A stretch of 64,000 nucleotides of DNA from NCBI GenBank assembly GCA_016710275.1, contig JADJXS010000001.1, positions 124,001 to 188,000 on the forward strand, in the 5' to 3' direction. A program made the position numbers and the translations under genes. Below the pieces are notes generated by a model. It saw only the letters and a program-made list of their open reading frames with translations, made no database searches and was not told the origin of the DNA. Below are positions 36,084-45,730 of this stretch, piece after piece (the stretch's first letter is position 1; each line of letters begins with the position of its first letter). The stretch is from Phycisphaerales bacterium. Its GTDB lineage: Bacteria > Planctomycetota > Phycisphaerae > UBA1845 > Fen-1342.

Positions 36084-39083
36084 ATGACCATGATGATGAG
36101 CGATGCCGCCACACCGTCGCCGCTGGGGCCGATCGAACCGCTGGGCAGCGGCGACTGGCGGCTGGAGCGTTTCAATCAACTGATGCCGCGGCGCGTCGAG
36201 GAGATTCTCCTGGTCTCCAGCCCCTACGACTCCTTCATGCTGGAGGAGGACGGGCTGCTGACGGAGATGATCTTCTCGGAGTATCAGGACCTCGGGCTGT
36301 CGCACGCGCCGCGGGTCGCCCGCGTCGGCACCGGCGAAGAGGCCCTGCAACTGCTGCGCGAGCGCAACTTCGACCTGGTCTTCACGATGCTCCGACTCGG
36401 CGGCATGGACGTGCAGCGCTTCGGCGCGGCGGTGCGCGAAGTCCGCCCCGACCTGCCGGTGGTGCTGCTGGTCGCCAACGACGGCGAGCTGAAGCGCTTC
36501 AACCAGGACTCGTCGCAGGCGCTCAACGTCGATGCCGTCTACGTCTGGCACGGCAACGCGAAGCTGTTCCCCGCCATCATCAAGGCCTTCGAGGACAAGT
36601 GGAACGTCGCCTCCGACACGAAGCTGGCGCGGGTCGGCACGATCATCCTCATCGAAGACTCCGTGCGCTTCCGCTCGCAGTTCCTGCCCATGCTCTACAC
36701 CGAGCTGGTGCGGCAGGCGCAGTCGGTCGTGGCCGACAGCATCAACCGGGCGCACCGGCTGCTGCGGCTGCGGGCGCGCCCCAAGATCCTGGTCTGCGAG
36801 GACTACGAACAGGCGCTCGAGTTCTACAACACCTACCGCAAGTACCTCTTCGGCGTCATCACCGACGTGCGCTTTCACCGCGCCGGGCGGGAGGATGCGC
36901 ACGCGGGGCTGGAGTTCGTGCGCTTCGTGAAGTCCGACAACCGCGACCTGCCCTGCCTGGTGGTCAGCAGCGAGACCGAGAATCGCCCGGTGGCCGAGGC
37001 GCTGGGCGCCGGCTTCGCCGACAAGCACGCCCACACGCTGCACGCCGAAATCCGCGACTTCATGCTCAACAACTTCGGCTTCGGGGATTTCATCTTCCGC
37101 ATGCCGGATCAACAGGAGGTGGCCCGCGCGTCGGACCTGCGCTCGATGACCCGCGCGCTGGAGCAGGTGCCGCTGGCCAGCGTGCTCTACCACGCCTCGC
37201 GCGACCATTTCTCCAACTGGCTGCGGGCGCGCTCCGAGTTCGACCTGGCGGCCCGGCTGCGGCCGCGACGGGTCGAGGAGTTCCGCGACCTGGAGGGGCT
37301 GCGCCGCTACCTGATCTGGGCCTGCATCGAGGCCATGCGCCGCAACCGGCAGGGCACCATCGAGGATTTTTCCCCGGAGCGCTTCGACGCCGGCAGCCGC
37401 TTTGCGCGGATCGGCGCAGGCTCTCTGGGCGGCAAGGCCCGCGGCCTGGCCTTCTATGACTCGGCCATCGCGCGCCACCGCCTCGATCGCGCCTTTCCGA
37501 ATGTGCGCATCCAGGTGCCGCGCTCCGTCGTGCTGGGCACCGACGTGTTCGATCAGTTCATCGACGGCAACGGCCTGCGCGACAAGCTCCCGCACGCCCG
37601 CCACGACGCCGACATCCGGGCGCTCTTCCTGGCCGCCGACCTGCCCGAATGGGTCATCGAGCACCTCGCGGCCTACCTGGCGATCGTGCGCTACCCGGTC
37701 GCCGTTCGCTCCTCGAGCCTGGCCGAGGACTCGCTCTATCACCCCTTCGCGGGCGTCTACAGCACCTACATGACCCCCAACAACGACGCCGACATGGGGT
37801 CCAGGCTGCGGCAGCTCGGCAACGCGATCAAGCTGGTCTACGCCTCGATGTACTACGACGCCGCGCGGCGCTACCTGGCCTCGACCCCCTATCACCTCGA
37901 AGAGCAGAAAATGGCCGTCCTGCTGCAGCAGGTGGTCGGGCGGGAGCACGAAGGCCATTTCTATCCCAGCATCTCCGGCGTGGTGCGCTCCTACAACTTC
38001 TACCCCTTCGGGCAGATGTCCCCCGACGACGGCGTCGCCTACGTCGCACTCGGCCACGGCATGACCGTCGTCGAGGGCGGCGCCGCGCTGCGCTTCTGCC
38101 CCGCGCATCCGCAGGTGCTGCCGCAGCTCGGCCACCCGCGCGAATTCATCGGCCAGTCGCAGCGCACCTTCCTGGCCATCGACCTCTCCCGCACCTTCGA
38201 CGTGATCGAGGAGGCGCACGGCGGCGTGGTCGAGCTGGGTCTCGACGTGGCCGAAAAGCACGGCACGCTGGCGCCGGTCGGCTCGGTGTGGTCGCCCGAG
38301 AACGAAGCGCTCTACGACGGCATCTATCGCCCCGGCGTGCGGGTGGTCACCTTCGCCCACGTGCTCAAGTCCGACGTCTTCCCGCTGGCCCCGATCCTGC
38401 AGCGCGTGCTGGAGATCGGCAAGCACGGCATGAACGCCCCGGTCGAGATCGAATTTGCCGCCAACCTCGACACCGAGCCGCGCGAGTTCGCCGTGCTGCA
38501 GATCCGCCCCTACTCCGTCAGCGGCGAATCACAGGTGATCGAGCTGGGCGCCCTGCCGACGCAGGAGGTGCTGTGCCAGTCGGGCAAGGCGATGGGCAAC
38601 GGCGTCATCGCCGGAGTCTGCGACATCGTCTATGTGAAGCCGCGCACGTTCGACGCGGCCAAGACCGGCCTCATCGCCCGGCAGATCGGCGACGTGAACG
38701 AGCCGCTGCGCGCGGCCGGGCGGCATTGCGTGCTGATGGGGCCGGGCCGCTGGGGTTCGAGCAATTCGTGGCTGGGCATCCCCGTGAACTGGGGGCAGAT
38801 CTCAACCGCCAAGCTGATCGTCGAAACCAGCCTCGAGGGCTTTGCCGTCGATCCCTCGCAGGGCAGCCACTTCTTCCACAACCTCACCTCCTTCGGCGTC
38901 GCCTATTTCACGGTGAACCAGGGAAGCGGGGAGGATCGCGTGGACTGGGACTGGCTCGATGCGCTGCCGGCCGTGAGCGAGACGGAGTTCATCCGCCACG
39001 TGCGAACGCGCGAGCCGCTCGAAATCCGCATCGACGGCCGCGAGTCTCGCGGCGCGATTCTCAAGCACGCACCGCGGGAATAG
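36084..39083 (+). CDS. Receiver-ATP-grasp protein of the PEP/pyruvate-binding family
   Basis: 999 residues, with GGAG before the ATG. The N-terminal 330 residues contain two receiver-like domains: the first (residues 38-180) has LVFTMLRLGGMD where the phosphorylated Asp should be, so it is probably not phosphorylated; the second (190-330) keeps Asp in VITDVRFHRAG. From about 430 the PEP/pyruvate-binding ATP-grasp domain follows (IGAGSLGGKARGLAFYDSA; VAVRSSSLAEDSLYHPFAGV). No phosphohistidine domain and no TIM barrel are present. The C-terminus has MGPGRWGSSNSWLGIPV, typical of this subfamily. It may be a signalling-controlled kinase or phosphotransferase; the partner and substrate are unknown. 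It is a second PEP-synthase-like gene 2.5 kb from the exported one. Confidence 0.78.
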   Translation: MTMMMSDAATPSPLGPIEPLGSGDWRLERFNQLMPRRVEEILLVSSPYDSFMLEEDGLLTEMIFSEYQDLGLSHAPRVARVGTGEEALQLLRERNFDLVFTMLRLGGMDVQRFGAAVREVRPDLPVVLLVANDGELKRFNQDSSQALNVDAVYVWHGNAKLFPAIIKAFEDKWNVASDTKLARVGTIILIEDSVRFRSQFLPMLYTELVRQAQSVVADSINRAHRLLRLRARPKILVCEDYEQALEFYNTYRKYLFGVITDVRFHRAGREDAHAGLEFVRFVKSDNRDLPCLVVSSETENRPVAEALGAGFADKHAHTLHAEIRDFMLNNFGFGDFIFRMPDQQEVARASDLRSMTRALEQVPLASVLYHASRDHFSNWLRARSEFDLAARLRPRRVEEFRDLEGLRRYLIWACIEAMRRNRQGTIEDFSPERFDAGSRFARIGAGSLGGKARGLAFYDSAIARHRLDRAFPNVRIQVPRSVVLGTDVFDQFIDGNGLRDKLPHARHDADIRALFLAADLPEWVIEHLAAYLAIVRYPVAVRSSSLAEDSLYHPFAGVYSTYMTPNNDADMGSRLRQLGNAIKLVYASMYYDAARRYLASTPYHLEEQKMAVLLQQVVGREHEGHFYPSISGVVRSYNFYPFGQMSPDDGVAYVALGHGMTVVEGGAALRFCPAHPQVLPQLGHPREFIGQSQRTFLAIDLSRTFDVIEEAHGGVVELGLDVAEKHGTLAPVGSVWSPENEALYDGIYRPGVRVVTFAHVLKSDVFPLAPILQRVLEIGKHGMNAPVEIEFAANLDTEPREFAVLQIRPYSVSGESQVIELGALPTQEVLCQSGKAMGNGVIAGVCDIVYVKPRTFDAAKTGLIARQIGDVNEPLRAAGRHCVLMGPGRWGSSNSWLGIPVNWGQISTAKLIVETSLEGFAVDPSQGSHFFHNLTSFGVAYFTVNQGSGEDRVDWDWLDALPAVSETEFIRHVRTREPLEIRIDGRESRGAILKHAPRE

Positions 39084-39117
39084 CCGCGAATCAGCCCACC
39101 ACCGGCACAGCCCGCCG

Positions 39118-40521
39118 CTATGGGCACGGCTCTCCGGCCGGCGGCGTCGAAATCAGGCAGGCCACGAAGGCGTCGATGTCGAAGTTATTGAACGCCAGGT
39201 CGCCGTTGATGTCGCCCCAGCACAGCCGCTGATCCCAGCACTCCTGCGTCCCGCCCAGCACCAGGTACGCCGCGGGCGCGACGGGGTTGGCCGCGTCCAG
39301 CAGACCCTGCACGAACGCGTCAATGTCGAAATTGTTCACCGATCCGTCGCAGTTCGAATCACCCGTCAGGCAGGGCGCTGCGCACGGCGAGGGATCGCAC
39401 ACCGTGCCGTCGCCGACGTAGACGCCGCCCGCCATTCCGCACGCGGCGGCCGTCGTGACGGTGCACGAATTGTCCGCCGCGCAGCAGGCGCCGGCCGCGA
39501 CGACCGTGAAGCGGATGAACACCACGTCGAACGCGCCGCTCTTGACGGCCGTCACGTCGTGCGCACCGCTCGCGTCCGTGAAGCGCGGCGACACGGTCTG
39601 CGAAGGGAACGTACTCGAACACAGGATCGCGTCGGACGAGTCCGTCACCGCGGCGGTCAGATTCGTGTCGCCCGTCGCCGCCGGCTCGCCGTTGGCGACG
39701 TTCGTGTTTGAAATCGCCAGCGTGTAGACCCCCGGCGCGAAGCTGCGCGTCAGGCTGTTCGGCTCGTCGTTGCCGAAGTCGGGAATCGCCACAAGGTCGG
39801 AGTCGTAGACCCAGAAGTCCGTGTTGGTGCTGTGGCCGGCGCGCGAGATCGTGATCGGTCCGGCCAGCAGCGTCGGTCCCTCGATCGGCGCGACGGTGGC
39901 ACACTCCAGCGTTGCGACGTACGTCTCGAGCGACGTAAACGAACCGGTCACCCGGTAATAGACGAATTCCTCGCGCCCGAACCCGTACCACTGCACGAAG
40001 TATTGCGGCGTCGTCGCTCCGGTCGCGGTCTGCAGCGTGGCGTCCGACGCGGGGTTGATCACGCCGCCGGTCTGCGACAGCCCGCGAATGGTCTGCCCGT
40101 GAATGGTCGTGGCGCTCGAGCTGTACTGCAGCCGATGCCGGTAGATTCCCGGCGCGGCGGGGGCGGTCTGAATCTTGAAGACGTCCGCCGAATTCAGCTC
40201 GGAAGAGATGGCGCTCCCGGTCGTGCGGCCGGCGATCGATTCGCCGCAATCGAGCTGCGCCGGCGTCGCCTCCGCCTTGTTGCTGTTCGGCTCCGTCTCC
40301 ACCATCGGGCAGATCACCGAAGCGCATTGCGCAGCATCGCCCATGTAGTAGCCGAAGCTGCTCGCGCAATCCGACTTCAGTTCGAAGGAGCAGCCGCCCC
40401 CGCCCGTGCAACAGGCCCCCGCCGCAGCAACGGTGAACGGCACGAACAGCACCTGGTGGTCCGTCGTCCGGAACACGTTCACGACGCGGCTGCCCGCGGG
40501 ATGGTCCAGCGTCAGCGTCAC
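39118..40521 (-). CDS. C-terminal part of a frameshifted repeat protein, with two dockerin-like repeats
   Basis: 467 residues from a GTG. This frame continues the preceding minus-strand gene: its N-terminus completes the last domain of that protein, and reading upstream past the GTG gives FPDWIAGGGPVGAAV, which matches the FPDA segment of the other repeats. One extra A in the run at 40568-40569 (plus strand) would join the frames. The part has two Cys-rich linkers (GACCTGGGGC, GACCAADNSC), one full EPNSNKAEA domain, and two C-terminal repeats of the GDSNCDGSVNNFDIDAFV type that resemble dockerins. Either the gene has decayed by one base or the sequence has an indel there. Alone, this part lacks a signal peptide. 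Confidence 0.75.
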   Translation of the reverse strand: MTLTLDHPAGSRVVNVFRTTDHQVLFVPFTVAAAGACCTGGGGCSFELKSDCASSFGYYMGDAAQCASVICPMVETEPNSNKAEATPAQLDCGESIAGRTTGSAISSELNSADVFKIQTAPAAPGIYRHRLQYSSSATTIHGQTIRGLSQTGGVINPASDATLQTATGATTPQYFVQWYGFGREEFVYYRVTGSFTSLETYVATLECATVAPIEGPTLLAGPITISRAGHSTNTDFWVYDSDLVAIPDFGNDEPNSLTRSFAPGVYTLAISNTNVANGEPAATGDTNLTAAVTDSSDAILCSSTFPSQTVSPRFTDASGAHDVTAVKSGAFDVVFIRFTVVAAGACCAADNSCTVTTAAACGMAGGVYVGDGTVCDPSPCAAPCLTGDSNCDGSVNNFDIDAFVQGLLDAANPVAPAAYLVLGGTQECWDQRLCWGDINGDLAFNNFDIDAFVACLISTPPAGEPCP

Positions 40522-43500
40522 GGTGACCGCCGCACCGACCGGCCCGCCGCCGGCGATCCAATCGGGGAATCGGCCGCGATGCCGTCGCGATAGAGATCGT
40601 CGGCGGGGCTGGGCCGCGACACCGCCAGGTTGCGCTCACTGATTGCGATGAAGTAGTTGCCGGGTGCAAACGTCCGCGTCAGGCCGCTGCCCGGCCCGCC
40701 GCCCGGCGCGTCGTCATTTCCGTAATCCGCGATCAGGTTCCGGGACGCGTCGAGAACCCAGACGTCCGCGTCAAAGGTGTTCCCCGCTGATGCGACCGTG
40801 AGCGTCGTCGACCCCTGGGCCACCCTGATGGACGGGCTGATGAGCTCGGTATCCACCGCCAGGCAGTAGTACGTCAGACTATAGGCCTCCGTCGTCTCCG
40901 GCGTTCCGGAGACCTTCAGCACGACGTCGGCCTGCCGGCCGAGCGTATACCAGGAGACGGTGGCAGACCCGAACAACTCCGAATTCGTGGACGAGGCGAC
41001 CGCTGCTTCCGCTCCCGAGTCGATCACTCCGTTGCTCTGCGGGTGGCCGAGCAATTCCAGCGTGTGCCCCGGCGTCCACGAATGCAGATAGACGAAGTGC
41101 CGGCGCAGCAGGGAGCCGGTCGCCGGGGTTCGGATGCGCCAGTAATCCGCCGATTCGAGACCGGGGGTTGCCGAATCGCCTTGCGTATAACCCGCACCGA
41201 ACTGCTGAAGGAACCCGTCCTGGATAGCGCAACTCGCAACGGTGATCAACTGCGCCTGGGCCTTGGTGTCGTTCGGCTCGGCCTCCAACGTCGGACATGC
41301 GAACTGGCCGCACGTCGTCGACTCACCCTGATAGTAGCCCGCGGCCGCGGTGCAATCCGCCGGCATCAGCACCGAGCACCCGCCGCCCGGCAGGCAGCAC
41401 GCCCCCGGCTCGGCGACGCGGAATCGCACCCACACGATCTCATACGGACCCGTGGCTGACAGCGCCAGCGGCGTGCTTCCCTCGGAGTCGATGAAGGCGA
41501 CGTTCAGCGCCGTGGGCGTAGTGCTGGCCGCGCTGCTCATGATCGCATCCGGGAACTCCAGCACACTCCCATTGCGCCAATCGTCGTCCGCCGGGCTGGC
41601 GAGGTTGTTCGCCACGTTGTAACGGCCGATCGCCAGGTAGTAGTCAAACGGGCTTGCGGTGTACGACCGCACCAGCCAACTGAGCGGGCCGAGCAGCGTA
41701 TCGTCGTCGTTTCCGTAACCGGCGAGCGGCTGGAGCGACGGGTCGTAAACCCACAGATCCGTGTCGGTCGTGTGACCCTGGCCCACGGTGGTGATCGTGA
41801 TCGAACCGGCCCGGTACTCCCCGCCATCGATCGTGGACACCGGCTCGCATTCATGCGTGATCACATAGGGCGCGGTGGTTGCGGCCGATCCCGTGACATA
41901 GCAATAGACCTCCTCTTCGCGGCCGAATCCGTACCACTGGATGAACCGCGGCGGCGACGTCGAAGCGCTCGCGAACTGCACCGCCGCATTCGAGCCGGTG
42001 TTGATCACCCCGTTCGTCTGATTTAACCCCAGCAGCCACAACTCGTGGCCGGGCGTGCTGCTTTCGATCCGCAGTCGGTGCCGCCAGACCCGCCCCGGCG
42101 CAAGCGGGGCGGTCTTGATCCGCCAATAGTCCGCTGTCCCGGACGAACCGTTGCCCACCGCGTTCACACTTCCCGTCGTGACGCCGCCGAAGGTGTCGCC
42201 GCAGCCGACCGTGATCACCGTCGCCGCGGCCTTGACGCTGTTCGGCTCGATCTCGTTGAAATCCGGGCAGTCCGTCATCTCGCAGAGCGTGTCCGCCCCG
42301 AAGTACAACCCGCCCGCGGCCGTGCAGAGCGAGGCGGTGTTCAGCCCGCACGCGCCATCGACGCAGCAGGCGCCGAAGCTGTCGACAGTGAACTGGATCC
42401 ACACGACGTCAAACGGCCCCGCCTTGCTCGCCGCGACGACCTGCGTCCCCAGCGAATCCGTGAACGACATCGTCAGGTCCAGCCCGGCTGCGATGCTTCC
42501 GCTCAATACGGCGTTCGCCGAGTCGAGCACCGGGCCGTTGCGGAACGTCTCATCCGCCATGTTGCTCGCGAGATTGTTCGCCAGGTTCGAGTCGGACACG
42601 GCCAGGTAATACGTCCCCGCCAGGAAGAAGGTCCGCGTCAGCGAGTTCGGCTCGTCGTTGCCGAATCCCGCCACCGGGTCCAGGTTCGCGTCATACACCC
42701 AGAAATCGGTGTTCGTCGTATGCCCGGAGCGCGCAATCGTGATGTTCCCGTTCCGCAGCACCGGCCCCGCGATCGGCGTCACCGGCTCGCAGCGCAGCGT
42801 CGCCGTGTAGTTTCCATAGGTCGCCGCTGTGCCGGTCACCCGGTAGTAGACGAATTCCTGCTTGCCGAAGCCGTACCACTGGGAAAACTGCGTCGAACAC
42901 AGTCCGCCCGCAAAGCCCAACTGCAACACGGCATCCGTACCACCGAAGATGGTCCCGCTGGTCTGCGTCAGTCCCCGCAGGCTCACGGAGTGCTGATTGC
43001 AGGACGAATCGGTGGCGTATTCCAGCCGATGCCGGTAAATGCCCAGCGCCGCCGCCGGCGTCGCGATGCGGAAATAATCCGCCGATCCGACGCCCGACCC
43101 GCTCGAACCCGTGCTCGTCCCGCCGATCGACCCGTTACACGACAGCGCCACCACGTGCGCCGTCAACTTGGTGTTGTTCGGTTCGACCTCCAGCACCGGC
43201 GGGCACTGCACCTGCGCGCAGGTCGTGCCATAGCCGTAGAAATACCCCGCCGCCGCCCGGCATTCCGCCTGCGTCTTCTCCGAGCAGACGCCGCTGATGC
43301 AGCACTCGCCCAGTTCCGACACGACGAACATCACCCAGCGAATGTCATACGGCCCATCCTTCGTCAACGGCATCCCGCCGCCGCCCACCGTGTCCTGGAT
43401 CAGCACGTCGATCGTCCGCGGCACACTCGCGCTGCTGTTCACCGCCACGCCCGCAAAATCCATCACGGGACCGTTGCGGAAGTCGTCATCCTCCGGACTG

Positions 43501-45194
43501 GCCAGTGAGTTGGCGACGTTGTAATCGCTGATCGCCAGGAAATAGACCCCCGGCGCAAACGTCCGCGTCAGCCGCGATTGGAGCGTCGGACCGGCCGGCT
43601 CATCGTCATTCCCGAAATCCGCAATCGGGTTGAACTGGCTGTCATACACCCACAGGTCGGTGTCCGTCGTGTGCCCCTGCCCCACCGTCGTGATCGTGAT
43701 CGGCCCCTCGCGAAGCGCGTCTGGATAAAAGGCGGCGCCTACCGGTTCGTACTCATACGTCACGACATACGGCGCCGTCGTGCCCGCCGTCCCGGTCACC
43801 CGAACATACAGGTCCGCCGGCGGCCCGAAGCTGTACCACTGCACAAAGCGCTGCGGCGTCGTGCTGGTGCTGCTGGTCTGAAACGTGACATCCGAAAGCG
43901 GGTTGATCACGCCGGTCGTCTGCGACAGCCCGCGGATCGTCATCGTGTGCCCGGGCGTCGTGCTGGTCAGGATCAGCCGGTGCCGGTGCGGAGCGCCCGA
44001 CAAGGTCAACGCACTCGTGAACCGCCAGTAGTCCGCCGAGTCAGCCCCGGGCGTCAACAAAGTGCCGGTCGTAATGCCGCTGAAGCTGGCCGCGTTAACC
44101 GGCGTCGCCGTCGCCTTGCTCTCATTCTCTTCGACCTCAAACGCCGGGCAGGGCGGCGACCCGCAGGTCGAGCCGGCGCCCATGAACAGCCCGTTAGCGG
44201 CGGCGCAGGCCGCCGGAAATGTCTCGATGCAGCTCGCACCGACGCAGCAGGCATCGCCCGCGACCACGGTGAACTCAACCCACAGCACGTGAAACCCGAT
44301 CGCCGTGGACAGCGCCACCGGATTCGCGCCGATCCCGTCATTGAAGGAAACCGAGCAATTCGTCGGGAACGACAGAGAGCTGGAAAGAACCGCGTCCGGG
44401 AAATCGAGCACGACGCCGTTCTGATTCCCCTCGTTCGACCCGATGGACGGCAGGTGGTTCGCCAGGTTCGCCACCGAGACGGCCAGGTAATACGTCCCCG
44501 GCGCAAAGGTCTGCGTCAGCGTCGAACGCGTCGTCCCGCCCGCCAGGTCGTTGTCATTGCCAAAACCCGGAATCGCGTCCAGGTTCGAGTCGTACACCCA
44601 CAGGTCCGTATTGGTCGTGTGCCCCTGCCCCGCCGTCGTGATCGTGATCTCGCCGGCCAGCAGCACCGGTCCGGCCGTCGGCGTCACGGTCGAACACGTC
44701 AGTTGCGCCGAATACGCCGCCGTCGTCGTGCTGCTGCCGTTGACGCGGTAATACACCTCTTCCTGCTTGCCGAAGCCGTACCACACCGACACGAGCCGCG
44801 GTGGCGACGACGCCGCTCCGCCAGCCTGGGCCGTCGTGAAGGAGCCGGTGTTGATCACGCCGCCCGATTGCGGCAGCCCGTTGATCGAAGTGCTGTGGCC
44901 GAAACCCGCGGTCGTGAACAGCGTCAGCCGGCGTTCGTAAATGCCCAGCGGCGCGGCGGCGGTCCGAATGCGAAAGAAATCCGCCGACCCCAGCGCCGAC
45001 GACACCCCGAAGCTCGACCCGGTCGACGTCCCGCTGATCGTGTCGTTGCACGACAACATCACCACGTTGGCGTCGGCGTGCCGGCTGTTCGGCTCCGTCT
45101 CCGGAAAATCAGCCGCCGTTGCCCGCGCTGAAAAACCGGCGACGACAGAAAGGGCAATCAACAGGGACGCGACGCAGCACATACGGGTCGGCAT
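40518..45194 (-). CDS. Large exported repeat protein (N-terminal part, frameshifted)
   Basis: 1558 residues from the ATG at 45194, which follows GGGAG by 7 nt and gives a signal peptide (CCVASLLIALSVVAGFSARA). It consists of repeats of about 255 residues: an EPN(S/D/N)xxA start, a beta-sandwich of the pre-peptidase C-terminal type with GHTT(N/D)TD(L/F)WVYD, GNDD, TFAPG(T/V)YYLA and FPDA motifs, then a Cys-rich linker (GxCCxxxxC...C...G...C...CP). Five such domains precede the break, with a sixth in the next frame; joined, the protein would have about 2025 residues and end in two dockerin-like repeats. It is probably a surface or matrix protein. The stop at 40518 is caused by the frameshift, not the natural end. 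Confidence 0.8.
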   Translation of the reverse strand: MPTRMCCVASLLIALSVVAGFSARATAADFPETEPNSRHADANVVMLSCNDTISGTSTGSSFGVSSALGSADFFRIRTAAAPLGIYERRLTLFTTAGFGHSTSINGLPQSGGVINTGSFTTAQAGGAASSPPRLVSVWYGFGKQEEVYYRVNGSSTTTAAYSAQLTCSTVTPTAGPVLLAGEITITTAGQGHTTNTDLWVYDSNLDAIPGFGNDNDLAGGTTRSTLTQTFAPGTYYLAVSVANLANHLPSIGSNEGNQNGVVLDFPDAVLSSSLSFPTNCSVSFNDGIGANPVALSTAIGFHVLWVEFTVVAGDACCVGASCIETFPAACAAANGLFMGAGSTCGSPPCPAFEVEENESKATATPVNAASFSGITTGTLLTPGADSADYWRFTSALTLSGAPHRHRLILTSTTPGHTMTIRGLSQTTGVINPLSDVTFQTSSTSTTPQRFVQWYSFGPPADLYVRVTGTAGTTAPYVVTYEYEPVGAAFYPDALREGPITITTVGQGHTTDTDLWVYDSQFNPIADFGNDDEPAGPTLQSRLTRTFAPGVYFLAISDYNVANSLASPEDDDFRNGPVMDFAGVAVNSSASVPRTIDVLIQDTVGGGGMPLTKDGPYDIRWVMFVVSELGECCISGVCSEKTQAECRAAAGYFYGYGTTCAQVQCPPVLEVEPNNTKLTAHVVALSCNGSIGGTSTGSSGSGVGSADYFRIATPAAALGIYRHRLEYATDSSCNQHSVSLRGLTQTSGTIFGGTDAVLQLGFAGGLCSTQFSQWYGFGKQEFVYYRVTGTAATYGNYTATLRCEPVTPIAGPVLRNGNITIARSGHTTNTDFWVYDANLDPVAGFGNDEPNSLTRTFFLAGTYYLAVSDSNLANNLASNMADETFRNGPVLDSANAVLSGSIAAGLDLTMSFTDSLGTQVVAASKAGPFDVVWIQFTVDSFGACCVDGACGLNTASLCTAAGGLYFGADTLCEMTDCPDFNEIEPNSVKAAATVITVGCGDTFGGVTTGSVNAVGNGSSGTADYWRIKTAPLAPGRVWRHRLRIESSTPGHELWLLGLNQTNGVINTGSNAAVQFASASTSPPRFIQWYGFGREEEVYCYVTGSAATTAPYVITHECEPVSTIDGGEYRAGSITITTVGQGHTTDTDLWVYDPSLQPLAGYGNDDDTLLGPLSWLVRSYTASPFDYYLAIGRYNVANNLASPADDDWRNGSVLEFPDAIMSSAASTTPTALNVAFIDSEGSTPLALSATGPYEIVWVRFRVAEPGACCLPGGGCSVLMPADCTAAAGYYQGESTTCGQFACPTLEAEPNDTKAQAQLITVASCAIQDGFLQQFGAGYTQGDSATPGLESADYWRIRTPATGSLLRRHFVYLHSWTPGHTLELLGHPQSNGVIDSGAEAAVASSTNSELFGSATVSWYTLGRQADVVLKVSGTPETTEAYSLTYYCLAVDTELISPSIRVAQGSTTLTVASAGNTFDADVWVLDASRNLIADYGNDDAPGGGPGSGLTRTFAPGNYFIAISERNLAVSRPSPADDLYRDGIAADSPIGSPAAGRSVRRSP

Positions 45195-45690
45195 GGACGA
45201 ACTCCCGGGCCGCGCGAAGCGCGCGGACAAGGCGCGAAAGGGGGCCGGGCGCGGTGCCGCCCGACTCAATCGAGTCTAAGCGACAAAAATCGGCGTTACT
45301 AACGAATCTCGCCGAAAACCCGTCGAATTGGTCAACCGGATCCGAGTTATGGGGCTTCCCGTCGCGCCCCCCCCCGACCCCACCGCGGCGGCTATGCACC
45401 ACTCTCAGGAAATGAGGCCGCCGACGGACCCGGGCGCCATCGGCCCGCAGTCCATCGGCGACCAGGCAGTCGCTATGCCTTCGGCCCACCCCGCCTCAAC
45501 AGCGCGGTGTGCCGCACTCACCCACCGGCCCCTGCGCCGATCCGCGGCACCAGCATCGGTACGCGCCGCCCTCCCCGGGCGGATTGGTACGACATCACAG
45601 GGTCTTCCGATTCTCTAACCCAGCGAATCTTCCACCCCCCCCAGCCCTTCGCCCCCGGACCCGGCGGCTTTCCATCGGGCACGCATGAGA
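45195..45690. other. Intergenic region between divergent genes
   Basis: About 500 bp between the repeat protein and the Clp-RF2 gene. A hairpin GACTC-AATC-GAGTC lies at about 45270. No gene is supported; the reading frames here are short and lack family signals. Confidence 0.4.
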
Positions 45691-45721
45691 TTGCATGGCG
45701 AACATGCCCACAGGCTATACT
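45691..45721 (+). promoter_or_regulatory. Predicted promoter of the Clp-RF2 gene
   Basis: TTGCAT (45691-45696) and TATACT (45716-45721) are 19 nt apart. TATACT ends 9 nt before the ATG at 45731, and no Shine-Dalgarno site is present. This supports the start at 45731 over the ATG at 45695, which would lie within the promoter. Confidence 0.45.
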
Positions 45722-45730
45722 TCGCTCCCC

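Noticed and set aside
33512..37459. Very long open frames opposite or out of frame with real genes (for example 33512-37459 plus, 34563-38426 minus, 61026-63983 minus)
   Set aside because: They are codon-bias shadows of high-GC genes: low-complexity Arg/Ala/Gly/Pro or His-rich products without domain motifs, overlapping well-supported genes.
30355..45194. Dockerin-like repeats as evidence of a cellulosome
   Set aside because: No cohesin, cellulase or scaffoldin is seen in the window; such repeats are widespread on planctomycete exported proteins.
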